A stretch of DNA of 64,000 nucleotides from Leishmania infantum JPCM5 (taxonomy: Eukaryota > Euglenozoa > Kinetoplastea > Trypanosomatida > Trypanosomatidae). Position 1 is the first letter of the stretch. Each line of letters begins with the position of its first letter. The notes beneath the pieces were generated by a model. The model saw only the letters and a program-made list of their open reading frames with translations. It did no database searches and was not told the origin of the DNA. The translations under genes and the position numbers were made by a program. Positions 1 through 8,558 of the stretch are shown one piece after another. Location: the NCBI RefSeq assembly GCF_000002875.2, contig NC_009392.2:124001-188000 (forward strand), in the 5' to 3' direction.

Positions 1-1
1 T

Positions 2-3000
2 CTCTCTGCTGTCGTCGCTGCCGTTCAACGGCGCTCGCGCGACGCAGACCCGTGGCTGCTACTGGAGTTTCTCAGCGGCAATGAACGCGAAGCACTGCTC
101 CCGCTCGCTGCGGCTGCCGAGGCCTCCTACCTGGAGACGCTCATGAGGGCCGTGGCGCTTGGCGCGTCCGCGCCCTCGCCCGACGAGGATTCGCACCGCG
201 TAGTGGAGGCGGGGCTGACCCTGTACGCGCTCTTGCACCCGTGGCTGCCCCTCTCGGGCACGGCGTGGGAGACGTGTGCGATGGAGGCGGCGCTGAGCCT
301 CGTCACGCTCGCCCTACCGCAGCGCGACCGCCTCGACGACAAGAGAGGCGCTGGAGCCACCGTGAGGTCGTCCGCGACGTCCCTCTGGTATCTCGTGCAG
401 GTTGTACTCGTCAGCATTCTGCATCGTCAGCAGTCGGCGCGGCTGTCGGTGCGCAGTATCGTGCTCCTCGGCGTCATCTATAGCCAGCTGCGGAACTTGG
501 AAGGAGCGAGGGGCGGGGTACTCGGCACTGAGCGCAGCCGGCGCAGCTCTCGCACAGCGCCGCAGGCGGATGCAAACGTGCTGCTGTGGCGAATCCTCAG
601 CGCTCTGAGCGGGCTGTCTGAGAAGGACGCGGCAGAGGTGCGTGACGCGTGGATGTCGACGCGCGAGGTCGATGCTGTTGCTCTGGGGCCGAGCATTGCC
701 AAGCACGCGCCCGCACGAGCAACTGACGGCGCTGCGCTTACATCCGCGGAGGAGAACATACAGCTGCGCACAGAAACGGGCGGCGCAAAGGCGGAGGTGT
801 GCAGCGGCGCTCACGTTATAGAGGTACTCTACCACGGGTCGCTGCAGGCTCTCGGCGAAGGCGGCAGCGGTGGTGGGGCCACTGAGCAGGTGAGCGGGCG
901 TTGGAAGTCGCCTCTGCTGCTTGCGGCGACGCGGTTGAGGACGTGGTTAGCCTGCGAAGATGTCGCCGTTGCATCTCCCATTCGAACAACCGCGAGCAGC
1001 CGCGACTCAGCAGCAGGGGCAACGCTGCACGCATGTACAGCTTCCAGGCTGGCCCTACCGCAGCTCTGCGTCTTGGAGGAAGCCCTGTGCGGCATGCTGA
1101 AGGGTGTGGACGAAGAAGCCGGCGGTGCAGGCAACCGTAGCAGGACAGGCCGCGGAGCTACTAGCAGAGGGGTGCCAGGTCCACTGGCAGTACGCCGCGA
1201 CAGGCTTGCGTGTCTTCGCGCGTATACCCTCTACGCGGAGCTGAAGCGCACGTGCTTAGCGCCGCTGTGGAGACGACAGCACTGCTGCCTGCAGAACCAC
1301 GCGCAAAACGGGGATTGCGACAGCACCCAGCACGACGATGATCGAAGTCGCCGCGACTGCGTCGGCGATGTCGCATCACTTGTGCTGGAACTCGCGGTGG
1401 TGGCAGCGCTCTCCGCAGCAGACGCATCGCCGCACTCGCGGCACTCGGGTGCCGTCTCGGACGCTCATCAACTCGCCCTTCTTTCGACGTTTGTGCGCTG
1501 TTGCGACGCTCTGGGTACGCCGCTGCCCAGTCTTCCATGCCCACAGCGACTGCTGCGGTGGGGAAGGGAACGTTCATCGGCAACACCAGCGGTGGCACGA
1601 GTTGCCCCGCCTCGCGCAACTGGTCTTGGACGTGTCGGTGTCGATGCGCACGCAGCGGTGCGCCATCTCGCAACGACTCTTCTTTTTCGCCTTGCAGAGG
1701 ATGTGCCGCTCTCAGCGCCGTCTGCCCGAGCGATCCTTCACGATTGGCGTGCCGTGCTGACGCCGCTGCAAGCGCTGCGGCGCGTGACTTCAGCCTTTCC
1801 GACTCCAGGTGCACGCCTGCCCGAGGTGGATGCGGGTGCCGATGTTGGGTCTGGACACGGAAGCGTGTGGCTACTCAGCACCTCCTCTGCAGGACTGCAG
1901 TGGGCACCCGTGTGCCAAGCCGATCCTTCATCTGCCAAGTTGACAGGACGCCTCGACGTGTCAAGCAGCGATGCTGACACTGGTGGCGGCGATGCTGCGC
2001 AACCTACCGTCCAGCAGCCGCAGCCGCAGAGCCGGCGGCGTCACTGTCACCACGACCAATCTCTCCAGGGTATCTACTACACCACCCTCCGTCTCCTGTG
2101 GAGCAGGGGGCACCTCGCCAAGCTCCCTTTGCCGGTTCTGCTGAAGGAGCTGCTGCGCCCCTTAGCGGAGCTGGAGCGCGCCGCAGCGGAGACATCGACC
2201 CTTTTCCCCACCGCCACTGAGGCGGCACAGCGCGCCGTGCAGCCGGCTGTACGCGGACGCGATGACGGTGCCGCTGGAGTAAACCGGAAGACGGCCAATC
2301 GGCTCGCAGCACTCGTCGATGTGGCTCAGCAGCTCTCGATGCACCCGGTGCTAAGCGCGTCAGCCGCAGCAGCAGCTGCGCGTGGCGGAGACGGCAGCTC
2401 GGGGGCTGGCTGGACCTCGGCGTGCCTCGTGTTCAAACTGCTCGCGCAGATAGAGGCTGCTCTCTGCACGCGATGCGGGAAACCCCAAAGTCACACCAGT
2501 GGCGGTGCGCGTGCGGCGTTTGCCAAAGTAGCGTGCATCTCACCCTCTCGTGTCTTCGCAGCCCGATACGCCGACCTGCTTGCCCAGCGCGGCACGTGCG
2601 CTCCCGACTATCTTGCCTTTATGCTTGTCGTGTCGCGCCACTGTCAAGAGCTGCTCCCAACGCACGGGGGCGGTGCTCCGGGCGAGTCAGAGACCCACGA
2701 GGAACGTCGGCGGCTACTGCGGCACGCGCAGCTGCGCCACGCCGTTGCGCTGGCAGCTCCGCCGCCCGCTGTTGGGGCGGTCATGGAGCTATTTCAGCTC
2801 CACACGGCGCACTGCCGTCGTGCCATGGCTGCTGAGCAGCATTCAGGCGCACCCCCCGCTACAGGATCGGCTGCTGCATTGGAAACTAACACAACGAATC
2901 AACGGCAGCGTGTAGACGGTGAGGAGGGCATCGGGGGTGAAGCGGACATCCTTCTAGGAGCGCTAACACCTGACGAGCAGACGCTCTTGCAGCGCCTGCA

Positions 3001-3064
3001 TCACCTCCTGCAGACGTCGCGCGGCAAGCCGGCACCGCCGCTGAAGGGTCGCGGTACGAAGTGA
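2..3064 (+). CDS. Hypothetical protein, 5' end outside window
   Basis: The reading frame is open from the second base of the window and ends at a TGA at 3062-3064, so the true start lies upstream. The first in-window ATG, at 143, is probably internal, because the codons before it read as ordinary protein (for example WLLLEFLSGNEREALLPLAA). About 1020 residues are visible. The protein is rich in Ala, Arg, Leu and Ser, with helical stretches separated by low-complexity linkers. A single CxxC pair (CTRC) lies near 2467-2478, with no obvious partner. I see no membrane segment and no domain I can name. Opposite-strand and other-frame ORFs over it look like shadows. It is the first gene of the + strand array. 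Function unknown. Confidence 0.8.
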   Translation, partial: LSAVVAAVQRRSRDADPWLLLEFLSGNEREALLPLAAAAEASYLETLMRAVALGASAPSPDEDSHRVVEAGLTLYALLHPWLPLSGTAWETCAMEAALSLVTLALPQRDRLDDKRGAGATVRSSATSLWYLVQVVLVSILHRQQSARLSVRSIVLLGVIYSQLRNLEGARGGVLGTERSRRSSRTAPQADANVLLWRILSALSGLSEKDAAEVRDAWMSTREVDAVALGPSIAKHAPARATDGAALTSAEENIQLRTETGGAKAEVCSGAHVIEVLYHGSLQALGEGGSGGGATEQVSGRWKSPLLLAATRLRTWLACEDVAVASPIRTTASSRDSAAGATLHACTASRLALPQLCVLEEALCGMLKGVDEEAGGAGNRSRTGRGATSRGVPGPLAVRRDRLACLRAYTLYAELKRTCLAPLWRRQHCCLQNHAQNGDCDSTQHDDDRSRRDCVGDVASLVLELAVVAALSAADASPHSRHSGAVSDAHQLALLSTFVRCCDALGTPLPSLPCPQRLLRWGRERSSATPAVARVAPPRATGLGRVGVDAHAAVRHLATTLLFRLAEDVPLSAPSARAILHDWRAVLTPLQALRRVTSAFPTPGARLPEVDAGADVGSGHGSVWLLSTSSAGLQWAPVCQADPSSAKLTGRLDVSSSDADTGGGDAAQPTVQQPQPQSRRRHCHHDQSLQGIYYTTLRLLWSRGHLAKLPLPVLLKELLRPLAELERAAAETSTLFPTATEAAQRAVQPAVRGRDDGAAGVNRKTANRLAALVDVAQQLSMHPVLSASAAAAAARGGDGSSGAGWTSACLVFKLLAQIEAALCTRCGKPQSHTSGGARAAFAKVACISPSRVFAARYADLLAQRGTCAPDYLAFMLVVSRHCQELLPTHGGGAPGESETHEERRRLLRHAQLRHAVALAAPPPAVGAVMELFQLHTAHCRRAMAAEQHSGAPPATGSAAALETNTTNQRQRVDGEEGIGGEADILLGALTPDEQTLLQRLHHLLQTSRGKPAPPLKGRGTK

Positions 3065-3765
3065 GGGTTGTAACATGAGGTCTTGCCGGACATGACGACG
3101 TTTTCTCTTGGATGTGTTGAAGCCGTGCGATCCTGTGGGGCAGGAAAGGATGGACGATAGGAAACGACGAGGAGGGCAGCGGTGCGTGTCGTGCACGCTC
3201 TGCGCGTGTGGCCATCTCCGATGGGCTCCGCCACTGCCCATCTTATTAGCACGTTCATCTGTGTGTGCGCCCGTCTCTGCATTACTCGTTCTCTCTCTCT
3301 GCTGGGGGTGTGCTCCTAAGATACGAAACAGAAGGTATGCGTGTGCGCAAGACCGAACCTCCGCGCTGCTCTTGTCGGACGTCTCCTTCACGTCGGCTTG
3401 ACGCTGTTCACTGTTGTGTGGGCTGCCGTTGGTCCTCTGCCTGGGCTCCTCTGCGCATGTTGCGTGTCTGGGTGTCTGCGCCAGCATCTAACCCCATCCA
3501 CCTCCGTCTTGCTCCCTTGACCCCCCCCAACACCACCACTGCCACAACGCACGCACACAAACACACACACACGCTCACCGCCCTCCACTGCCTTCTTTGC
3601 CAAGAGCGTACTCACGGTGGCTCTCTGCGCATGCATATTGTGCTCCCTCTCTCTTTTAGTTCGTCTGCTTGTCGGCACTAGACCCCCGCAGCAGATCTCA
3701 CGTCACCTCCTTTTTCGCATACCCATAGAGACACACGCACACAGCGACAGTGACGCTGTATCGTG

Positions 3766-3807
3766 TCTTTTTTTTTTCGTTTTCCTTTCTAATCTTCCCT
3801 GTTGTAG
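3766..3807 (+). promoter_or_regulatory. Candidate spliced-leader trans-splice acceptor
   Basis: A pyrimidine tract containing ten consecutive T residues and further CT-rich sequence (3766-3800) is followed by the first AG at 3806-3807 (gttgtag). In trypanosomatids a polypyrimidine tract followed by AG directs addition of the spliced leader. It would give the 4320 gene a 5' UTR of about 512 nt, and a nearer AG may be used instead. Confidence 0.4.
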
Positions 3808-4158
3808 TTGTGGTATTCGCGGAAGAGGGCGAGTGCGAGAGCGGGAGAGGGGACGACCATCGCCAAAGCCGATAAGCAAATCGCTCACCTGCACACGTGC
3901 AGCTCCTGCCTGCCTGCCTGCCCGCTCGCCTCTCGCTGATACACTCATTCTTCGGAACTCGCCACATAGAGGGACACGGAAGCAACGATACACTTCAGCT
4001 TACACGCAAGTGCCCTGCCTCCTCTCTGCTTTTTCTTGTGCACGTGCCCCTCCCTCTCCAGTGTATGGGCGCGCGCACACATGCATACTGCTGCCTCCGT
4101 AATCGCTTCTTGCCTGCTGTCTTATCGTGTATCTGTTTCGGCCCCTCTGCTCTCAGTG

Positions 4159-4184
4159 CACACACACACACACACACACACACA
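4159..4184 (+). repeat. (CA)13 dinucleotide microsatellite
   Basis: A perfect CA dinucleotide run of 26 bases lies in the 5' spacer, about 135 bases upstream of the ATG at 4320. Such runs are common in Leishmania untranslated regions and vary in length between strains. Confidence 0.9.
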
Positions 4185-4319
4185 TCTGTCTGTGCAGGGT
4201 TGGGCGCGTGCATGCGTGTGTGCGTGTTTAGTGGGAGTGGTTGTTGCCAGCGTTGCGGCGCTCCGCATGTTTCGGTTTTCGCCTCAGCGCGTTCTCCGGC
4301 CTTCTTTTTGTGAGCCACC

Positions 4320-7300
4320 ATGCCACGAGAGGTGTACGCGGCCTCGGCTTCCTGGTCCGGCGCCACCACCTTCCCTCGGACGTCCGCGCGGCCGCGGCGG
4401 AGTCGGTCCCACAACGAAGTCCTCCTCGCCGATCATGATGGCGCGCCACTCTTTCACCCACACGGGAGCGCCGCTGAGGTCCGTGCAGGCGCCGCATCGC
4501 AGCAGCTGCGCGCTGTGAGCTTCGCCAGTGCCCTTTCCAGCTCTGCGGCGTCGTCGCAAGCTGGTCTGCTCTTAGCGGACGTGATGCCGACCGGCTGGCA
4601 CACTGTGCCCCCGCCTCGACAGGTAAAGGGTGTAAACGTGGCCGCTCCCGCGTCAGCAACGCTATCGGCGAACGCGCTACAAGTGTTGTCCGCCTCGGCT
4701 CTCTCGGTGCCTGCCGCCACCCCGAAGGCGACCAGCGCCACAACCCCTACCACCGTGAAGGGGCTCACGAGCGGCAGTTGGCCATTTTGCAGCGTCGTCG
4801 ACGGATGCGGCATCTCCCCCAAGCTAGCCGAGCTGCTCCGCTCGGCGGCCACGCGGGAAGACGAGGATGCGCCGTTTCTGAACATCCCCGCCGAGCTGCT
4901 GTGGCTGGGAGGCCGCCGTGATGCACCCTCGGCACTACTCGGTAGGCGCGGCGAGCCGGGCACTACGACCCCGCTCAATGGCGTCACGCGGGCCTCGCCG
5001 TCGTCCAGGGTGTTTACGTCAGCTGCTGAGGCGCTCATGGTGGACCCCGACGCACCCCGGCCTGCTCGACGGCGCTTGAGTTACAAAATCACGCCGGCGC
5101 CCCGGGAGTGTAGGAGCGCGGCATTCGCATCCGCCGCCCTGGGGCCCCTTACGCCGCTCTCCGGCAGCACCACGCCGTTCATATCCCTTTTCACCAAAGA
5201 CGATACTGCGACGACGGCCTCGCCCTTGGCAGTGGCGTGCATGACCGCAGCCCCGCCGTCCCCTGGCGGGGCGATGCTGTGCTTCTCGACTCCAAAGTCT
5301 ACACTCAGTGGCGCAGAGCCCGCAGTCACTGCCGCGCTTCTTCGCGGCAGTAGCCTCGCCGCCCCACGCTGTCTGCGTTCGAGTGATGCGCCGTCTACCT
5401 TGATGGCGGCGATCGTCTCGGCCTCCTCTCACGCAGGACCAGGCGCGCTCCCGCCTCTGTCGCCCTTCACTCCCACCGACCCCCACGGCGGTGGCAGCCA
5501 GCACATAGAGCTGCCCTTGGACTTTGAAGGGTTTTCTGCGCACAGTCACCATGTGCTTGAGCAGCGCATGCCCGTCAACAGTCGAGGATGCTCATCACGG
5601 GCTGCGTCGGCCGCGGCAACGACATCGCTGTTGAAGCTGGCGCGGCAGGCAGCGAGTGTTGCCAGCGCGCAGTCGGTGAGCGACTGCACGGATGCCCCGT
5701 ACCACTTCGAGGATCTCCTCGACGACGCAACGGCGTCCTCTCTCGTCGAGGATGATGACGTTTTACGTGACACACTGTGCGGTGGGGACTTCAGCTGTGA
5801 CGTTTTCGAAGATGGAAAAGTGTGCGAGGCGGTGGACGACAACGGCTGTGACGAAGACAGCAGCTGCCGTGGTCTCTTACAGATACGAGGGAGGAGAGTG
5901 GTGGCGACGGGAGCTATGCCGTCTGCAGCGGGGCCGGCGTCGAGGCTGTCGCCGCGTCAGCAGCTCACATGCCTGCAAGGGCAGTGCGACGTGCGCAGCT
6001 GTGCCACCGCAGCCTTGAACGCCGACGGGCCAGCGACGCGCAGCCTTACTGCAGCGCATGCGGCATCATTGGGGACTGCAAGTCGGGTGCACATGTCGCT
6101 CATGCACACCACTGCCGGGTCCGACTCGGCATCTAGCTATGGCAGCGTAGGCGGTGGCTCGACTGGCCTCAGCACCTTCGACCGATCCACAATGACGGCA
6201 CCGCAGCAGGTGTTGGCGTTGCAATGGGGGCTGCCACGCCCACTATCGACACAGACGCGAAGCGGCGCTACTGGCAGTGGCCACCTCCTTGACGGCAGCC
6301 GCAGTGTCACCACGGAGAGCTCGATCAGCGCGCCGGATCTGCCTGTGTTCGTACCCACGTCCTGCCCGGCCTGCTTGCTGGGGGCAGCCGCCTTCGACAG
6401 CGACGCAGGTGGCAGACCTCTCCATCCGCGACTGGGTAAGCACGCGACGCCCTCGCGCGAAAGGGAACTGGGCACCGCAGCGGACACCATCGCAAGACCC
6501 GCACAGCGGCCCCGCAGCTCCCACCGGCACGCTGGCAGCGACGGCAGAAGCGGTTGCAGCGGTGGCGGTGGCCTTCATAGACCCTTGAAGCATTCGCACG
6601 GCGCACCTGCCGGAACACAAGATTGCATCGAGCAGACCCATAGCAGCTCTGTCGCTGAGGGGCGCACACGGAGCGCCGAGAGCAGCAGTGACGTCAGCGG
6701 CTGGGGACGAGTCAGCGATGTTGGCGAGGACAGCGATGGGCAGAACGCAACGAGCGGCGGTGGCGAGAATGGTCGCTGCCGTCCATGCTCGGCGCCGTGG
6801 GTGCGGCGCATCACCCGCCCTCCTCCGCTGCATCTGCGTAGCCTAAGCGGCAGACCGTGGAAGCTGGCGAGGTCGCCGCCGGAAGCAGGAGAGGAAGGCC
6901 ATGTAGCGGACGCGCACGCCGGCGATGGTGGTGAGACGGGCTCGCGAGAAATCGAGACCTTCGCAGCGCTGCTGCCACCTACCCCTCGCCAAACCTCTCC
7001 ATCGCTGTCTCTCGCCACTCCCAGCACGACCGTCGCTGCGGTCGCGGAGGGCCCGCAGAGAGGTTGGCCCCCTGTGCACGCAAGACACGCGACCGCCGTG
7101 ACCCTAGCAACGTCGCCGAGCAAGGCAACGAAGCACGCGCAGAAGTGGTCGGCCGTGCCACGAGGTGGCGCGCACGGCAGCGCGGTGCCGAGCCCCTCGA
7201 GCCGACGCCATCGCGAGGAAAGGCGAAGCTACCACCACCACCACCACGAGCTGCAGCAGAACTGGCACCTCCGGTTGCTATGGGTATGCGCTCTGTATGG

Positions 7301-8558
7301 CGTCTTTGTGGTCCTGCTGGCGCTGACCACCTTCGTCGCCACCCACGTCGTCTCGGTGGGTGTTGTGTCGATCTCCCCCGCAGAGCGCCACACGTACGGT
7401 CTCCCTGACCTGCTTGCCTGCACAGAGAATGTCACTCTGCTGTCGGCCCTGCCGAATGAAATCTTCACCTGCTGGCGCATCGAGGATCCCGGTCGGCCGC
7501 CGTGTGCGGACGTGAAGTTCGCGGATCTCGCCGAGTCCCTGGCCGCGCTCTCCTGCGTCTCCCTGAGCGTCTCGGAGTCGCGCGACGAGGCGCGTTGCAT
7601 CCCGTTGCGGCGCAGCGACAAGCTCGGCAACCTCAGCACCGTTGCCGCGGCCACGAGGCATGCGGTGCCCATCACGGACAATGGCAGGCGCGACGACCGC
7701 GAGGACGGGCACAAGGCGCTCGACTCGAAGCCAGCGCGCATCAGTGTCGAAAACAGCCGGATCGTGTCGCGAGCAAACAGAAACACGGCTAAGGCCGCTC
7801 GCACTCGGCGCAGCACTACGGGCGCTCGCCTTCCACCTTTCGCTGGCGAGCGCACATTGCTGCGGCACACGAGACCGTCCGCGACCACCGCGTCGAAGCT
7901 CGACGAATCAGCTCATGAGTATCTGCCGCGGCGTCGGGAGGAGAGCGCCGCTGGCGCTGCCAAGACAGGCGCTGCGGCACCGTTCGCGGACTTGAAGGTG
8001 CCCTTGGGGTACACGTTCGGCTGCTTCGGCTACGCAACGGAGTTCTTTGCCGCGGCGTATCTGGACAGCGAGCACGCCAGCGAGAGGAAGGGACCGAACA
8101 CGTCTGCGTGCGTGTACGCCATCGAACCAAACTTGCGCGACACGCGCAGCCCACCCTTCCCGCCCACCAAAACGCCATCAGCGATGAGCGGCGACGGTGC
8201 CCCGCATATCGCACATGCGCTGCCTATCTTTCACAGCTGGAGGAAGGTCATCGCGCGTGCGGACGGGTCCAACTCGCGCGTCTCGCGTTGGCAGATCTTG
8301 TCGGATCCGTGTGAGCACTCCAGCGGCATGTGCGTGCACCCTTTCTATGGGTGCGGTTGCGCAGAGCCGTCCTTTCTCTCATGTCGCCTAGACGCCGATC
8401 CACTGCTGCTCGGGTACTTAGAGTCGGATGTCGCGTGCGCGACGCCGCAAGCGCGGTCACACGTGGCGCTGCTGGTTCCGCATCATCCCGCGAAATCGCC
8501 GAGGCCCGACGCCGGCACACCCCAGCAGCAACGCGGCGGCGGCGGCGGCGAACAGTGA
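4320..8558 (+). CDS. Large membrane protein, possibly truncated front part of a longer gene
   Basis: The 1412-codon frame starts at an ATG in a good context (gccaccATGcc) and ends at TGA. Residues 1 to about 970 are Ser/Ala/Thr-rich, look disordered and are probably cytoplasmic. A five-His run lies near residue 971. One strong hydrophobic segment spans about 985-1013 (LLWVCALYGVFVVLLALTTF). The remaining 400 residues contain spaced Cys and aromatic residues (for example FGCFGYATEFFAAAY and HPFYGCGCAEPSFLSC), like a folded lumenal or extracellular domain. The protein ends in a Gly run and GEQ. The same frame continues past the TGA into protein-like sequence and a region of frame-shifted remnants (8559-11044). 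This suggests that the ORF is the surviving front of a longer receptor-like protein. It may still be expressed as a shorter protein. No sure family assignment. Confidence 0.75.
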   Translation: MPREVYAASASWSGATTFPRTSARPRRSRSHNEVLLADHDGAPLFHPHGSAAEVRAGAASQQLRAVSFASALSSSAASSQAGLLLADVMPTGWHTVPPPRQVKGVNVAAPASATLSANALQVLSASALSVPAATPKATSATTPTTVKGLTSGSWPFCSVVDGCGISPKLAELLRSAATREDEDAPFLNIPAELLWLGGRRDAPSALLGRRGEPGTTTPLNGVTRASPSSRVFTSAAEALMVDPDAPRPARRRLSYKITPAPRECRSAAFASAALGPLTPLSGSTTPFISLFTKDDTATTASPLAVACMTAAPPSPGGAMLCFSTPKSTLSGAEPAVTAALLRGSSLAAPRCLRSSDAPSTLMAAIVSASSHAGPGALPPLSPFTPTDPHGGGSQHIELPLDFEGFSAHSHHVLEQRMPVNSRGCSSRAASAAATTSLLKLARQAASVASAQSVSDCTDAPYHFEDLLDDATASSLVEDDDVLRDTLCGGDFSCDVFEDGKVCEAVDDNGCDEDSSCRGLLQIRGRRVVATGAMPSAAGPASRLSPRQQLTCLQGQCDVRSCATAALNADGPATRSLTAAHAASLGTASRVHMSLMHTTAGSDSASSYGSVGGGSTGLSTFDRSTMTAPQQVLALQWGLPRPLSTQTRSGATGSGHLLDGSRSVTTESSISAPDLPVFVPTSCPACLLGAAAFDSDAGGRPLHPRLGKHATPSRERELGTAADTIARPAQRPRSSHRHAGSDGRSGCSGGGGLHRPLKHSHGAPAGTQDCIEQTHSSSVAEGRTRSAESSSDVSGWGRVSDVGEDSDGQNATSGGGENGRCRPCSAPWVRRITRPPPLHLRSLSGRPWKLARSPPEAGEEGHVADAHAGDGGETGSREIETFAALLPPTPRQTSPSLSLATPSTTVAAVAEGPQRGWPPVHARHATAVTLATSPSKATKHAQKWSAVPRGGAHGSAVPSPSSRRHREERRSYHHHHHELQQNWHLRLLWVCALYGVFVVLLALTTFVATHVVSVGVVSISPAERHTYGLPDLLACTENVTLLSALPNEIFTCWRIEDPGRPPCADVKFADLAESLAALSCVSLSVSESRDEARCIPLRRSDKLGNLSTVAAATRHAVPITDNGRRDDREDGHKALDSKPARISVENSRIVSRANRNTAKAARTRRSTTGARLPPFAGERTLLRHTRPSATTASKLDESAHEYLPRRREESAAGAAKTGAAAPFADLKVPLGYTFGCFGYATEFFAAAYLDSEHASERKGPNTSACVYAIEPNLRDTRSPPFPPTKTPSAMSGDGAPHIAHALPIFHSWRKVIARADGSNSRVSRWQILSDPCEHSSGMCVHPFYGCGCAEPSFLSCRLDADPLLLGYLESDVACATPQARSHVALLVPHHPAKSPRPDAGTPQQQRGGGGGEQ

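Larger units (their letters stand above)
3065..4319 (+). other. Intergenic spacer with UTRs and microsatellites
   Basis: No credible gene is visible. The spacer holds CA-rich tracts (about 3546-3574 and 4159-4184), a TGCC tetranucleotide run near 3904-3923, and a strong poly-T/pyrimidine tract at 3766-3800. Short ORFs here encode only His/Thr/Cys-rich microsatellite translations. It should contain the 3' UTR of the upstream gene and the 5' UTR of the gene starting at 4320. Confidence 0.7.
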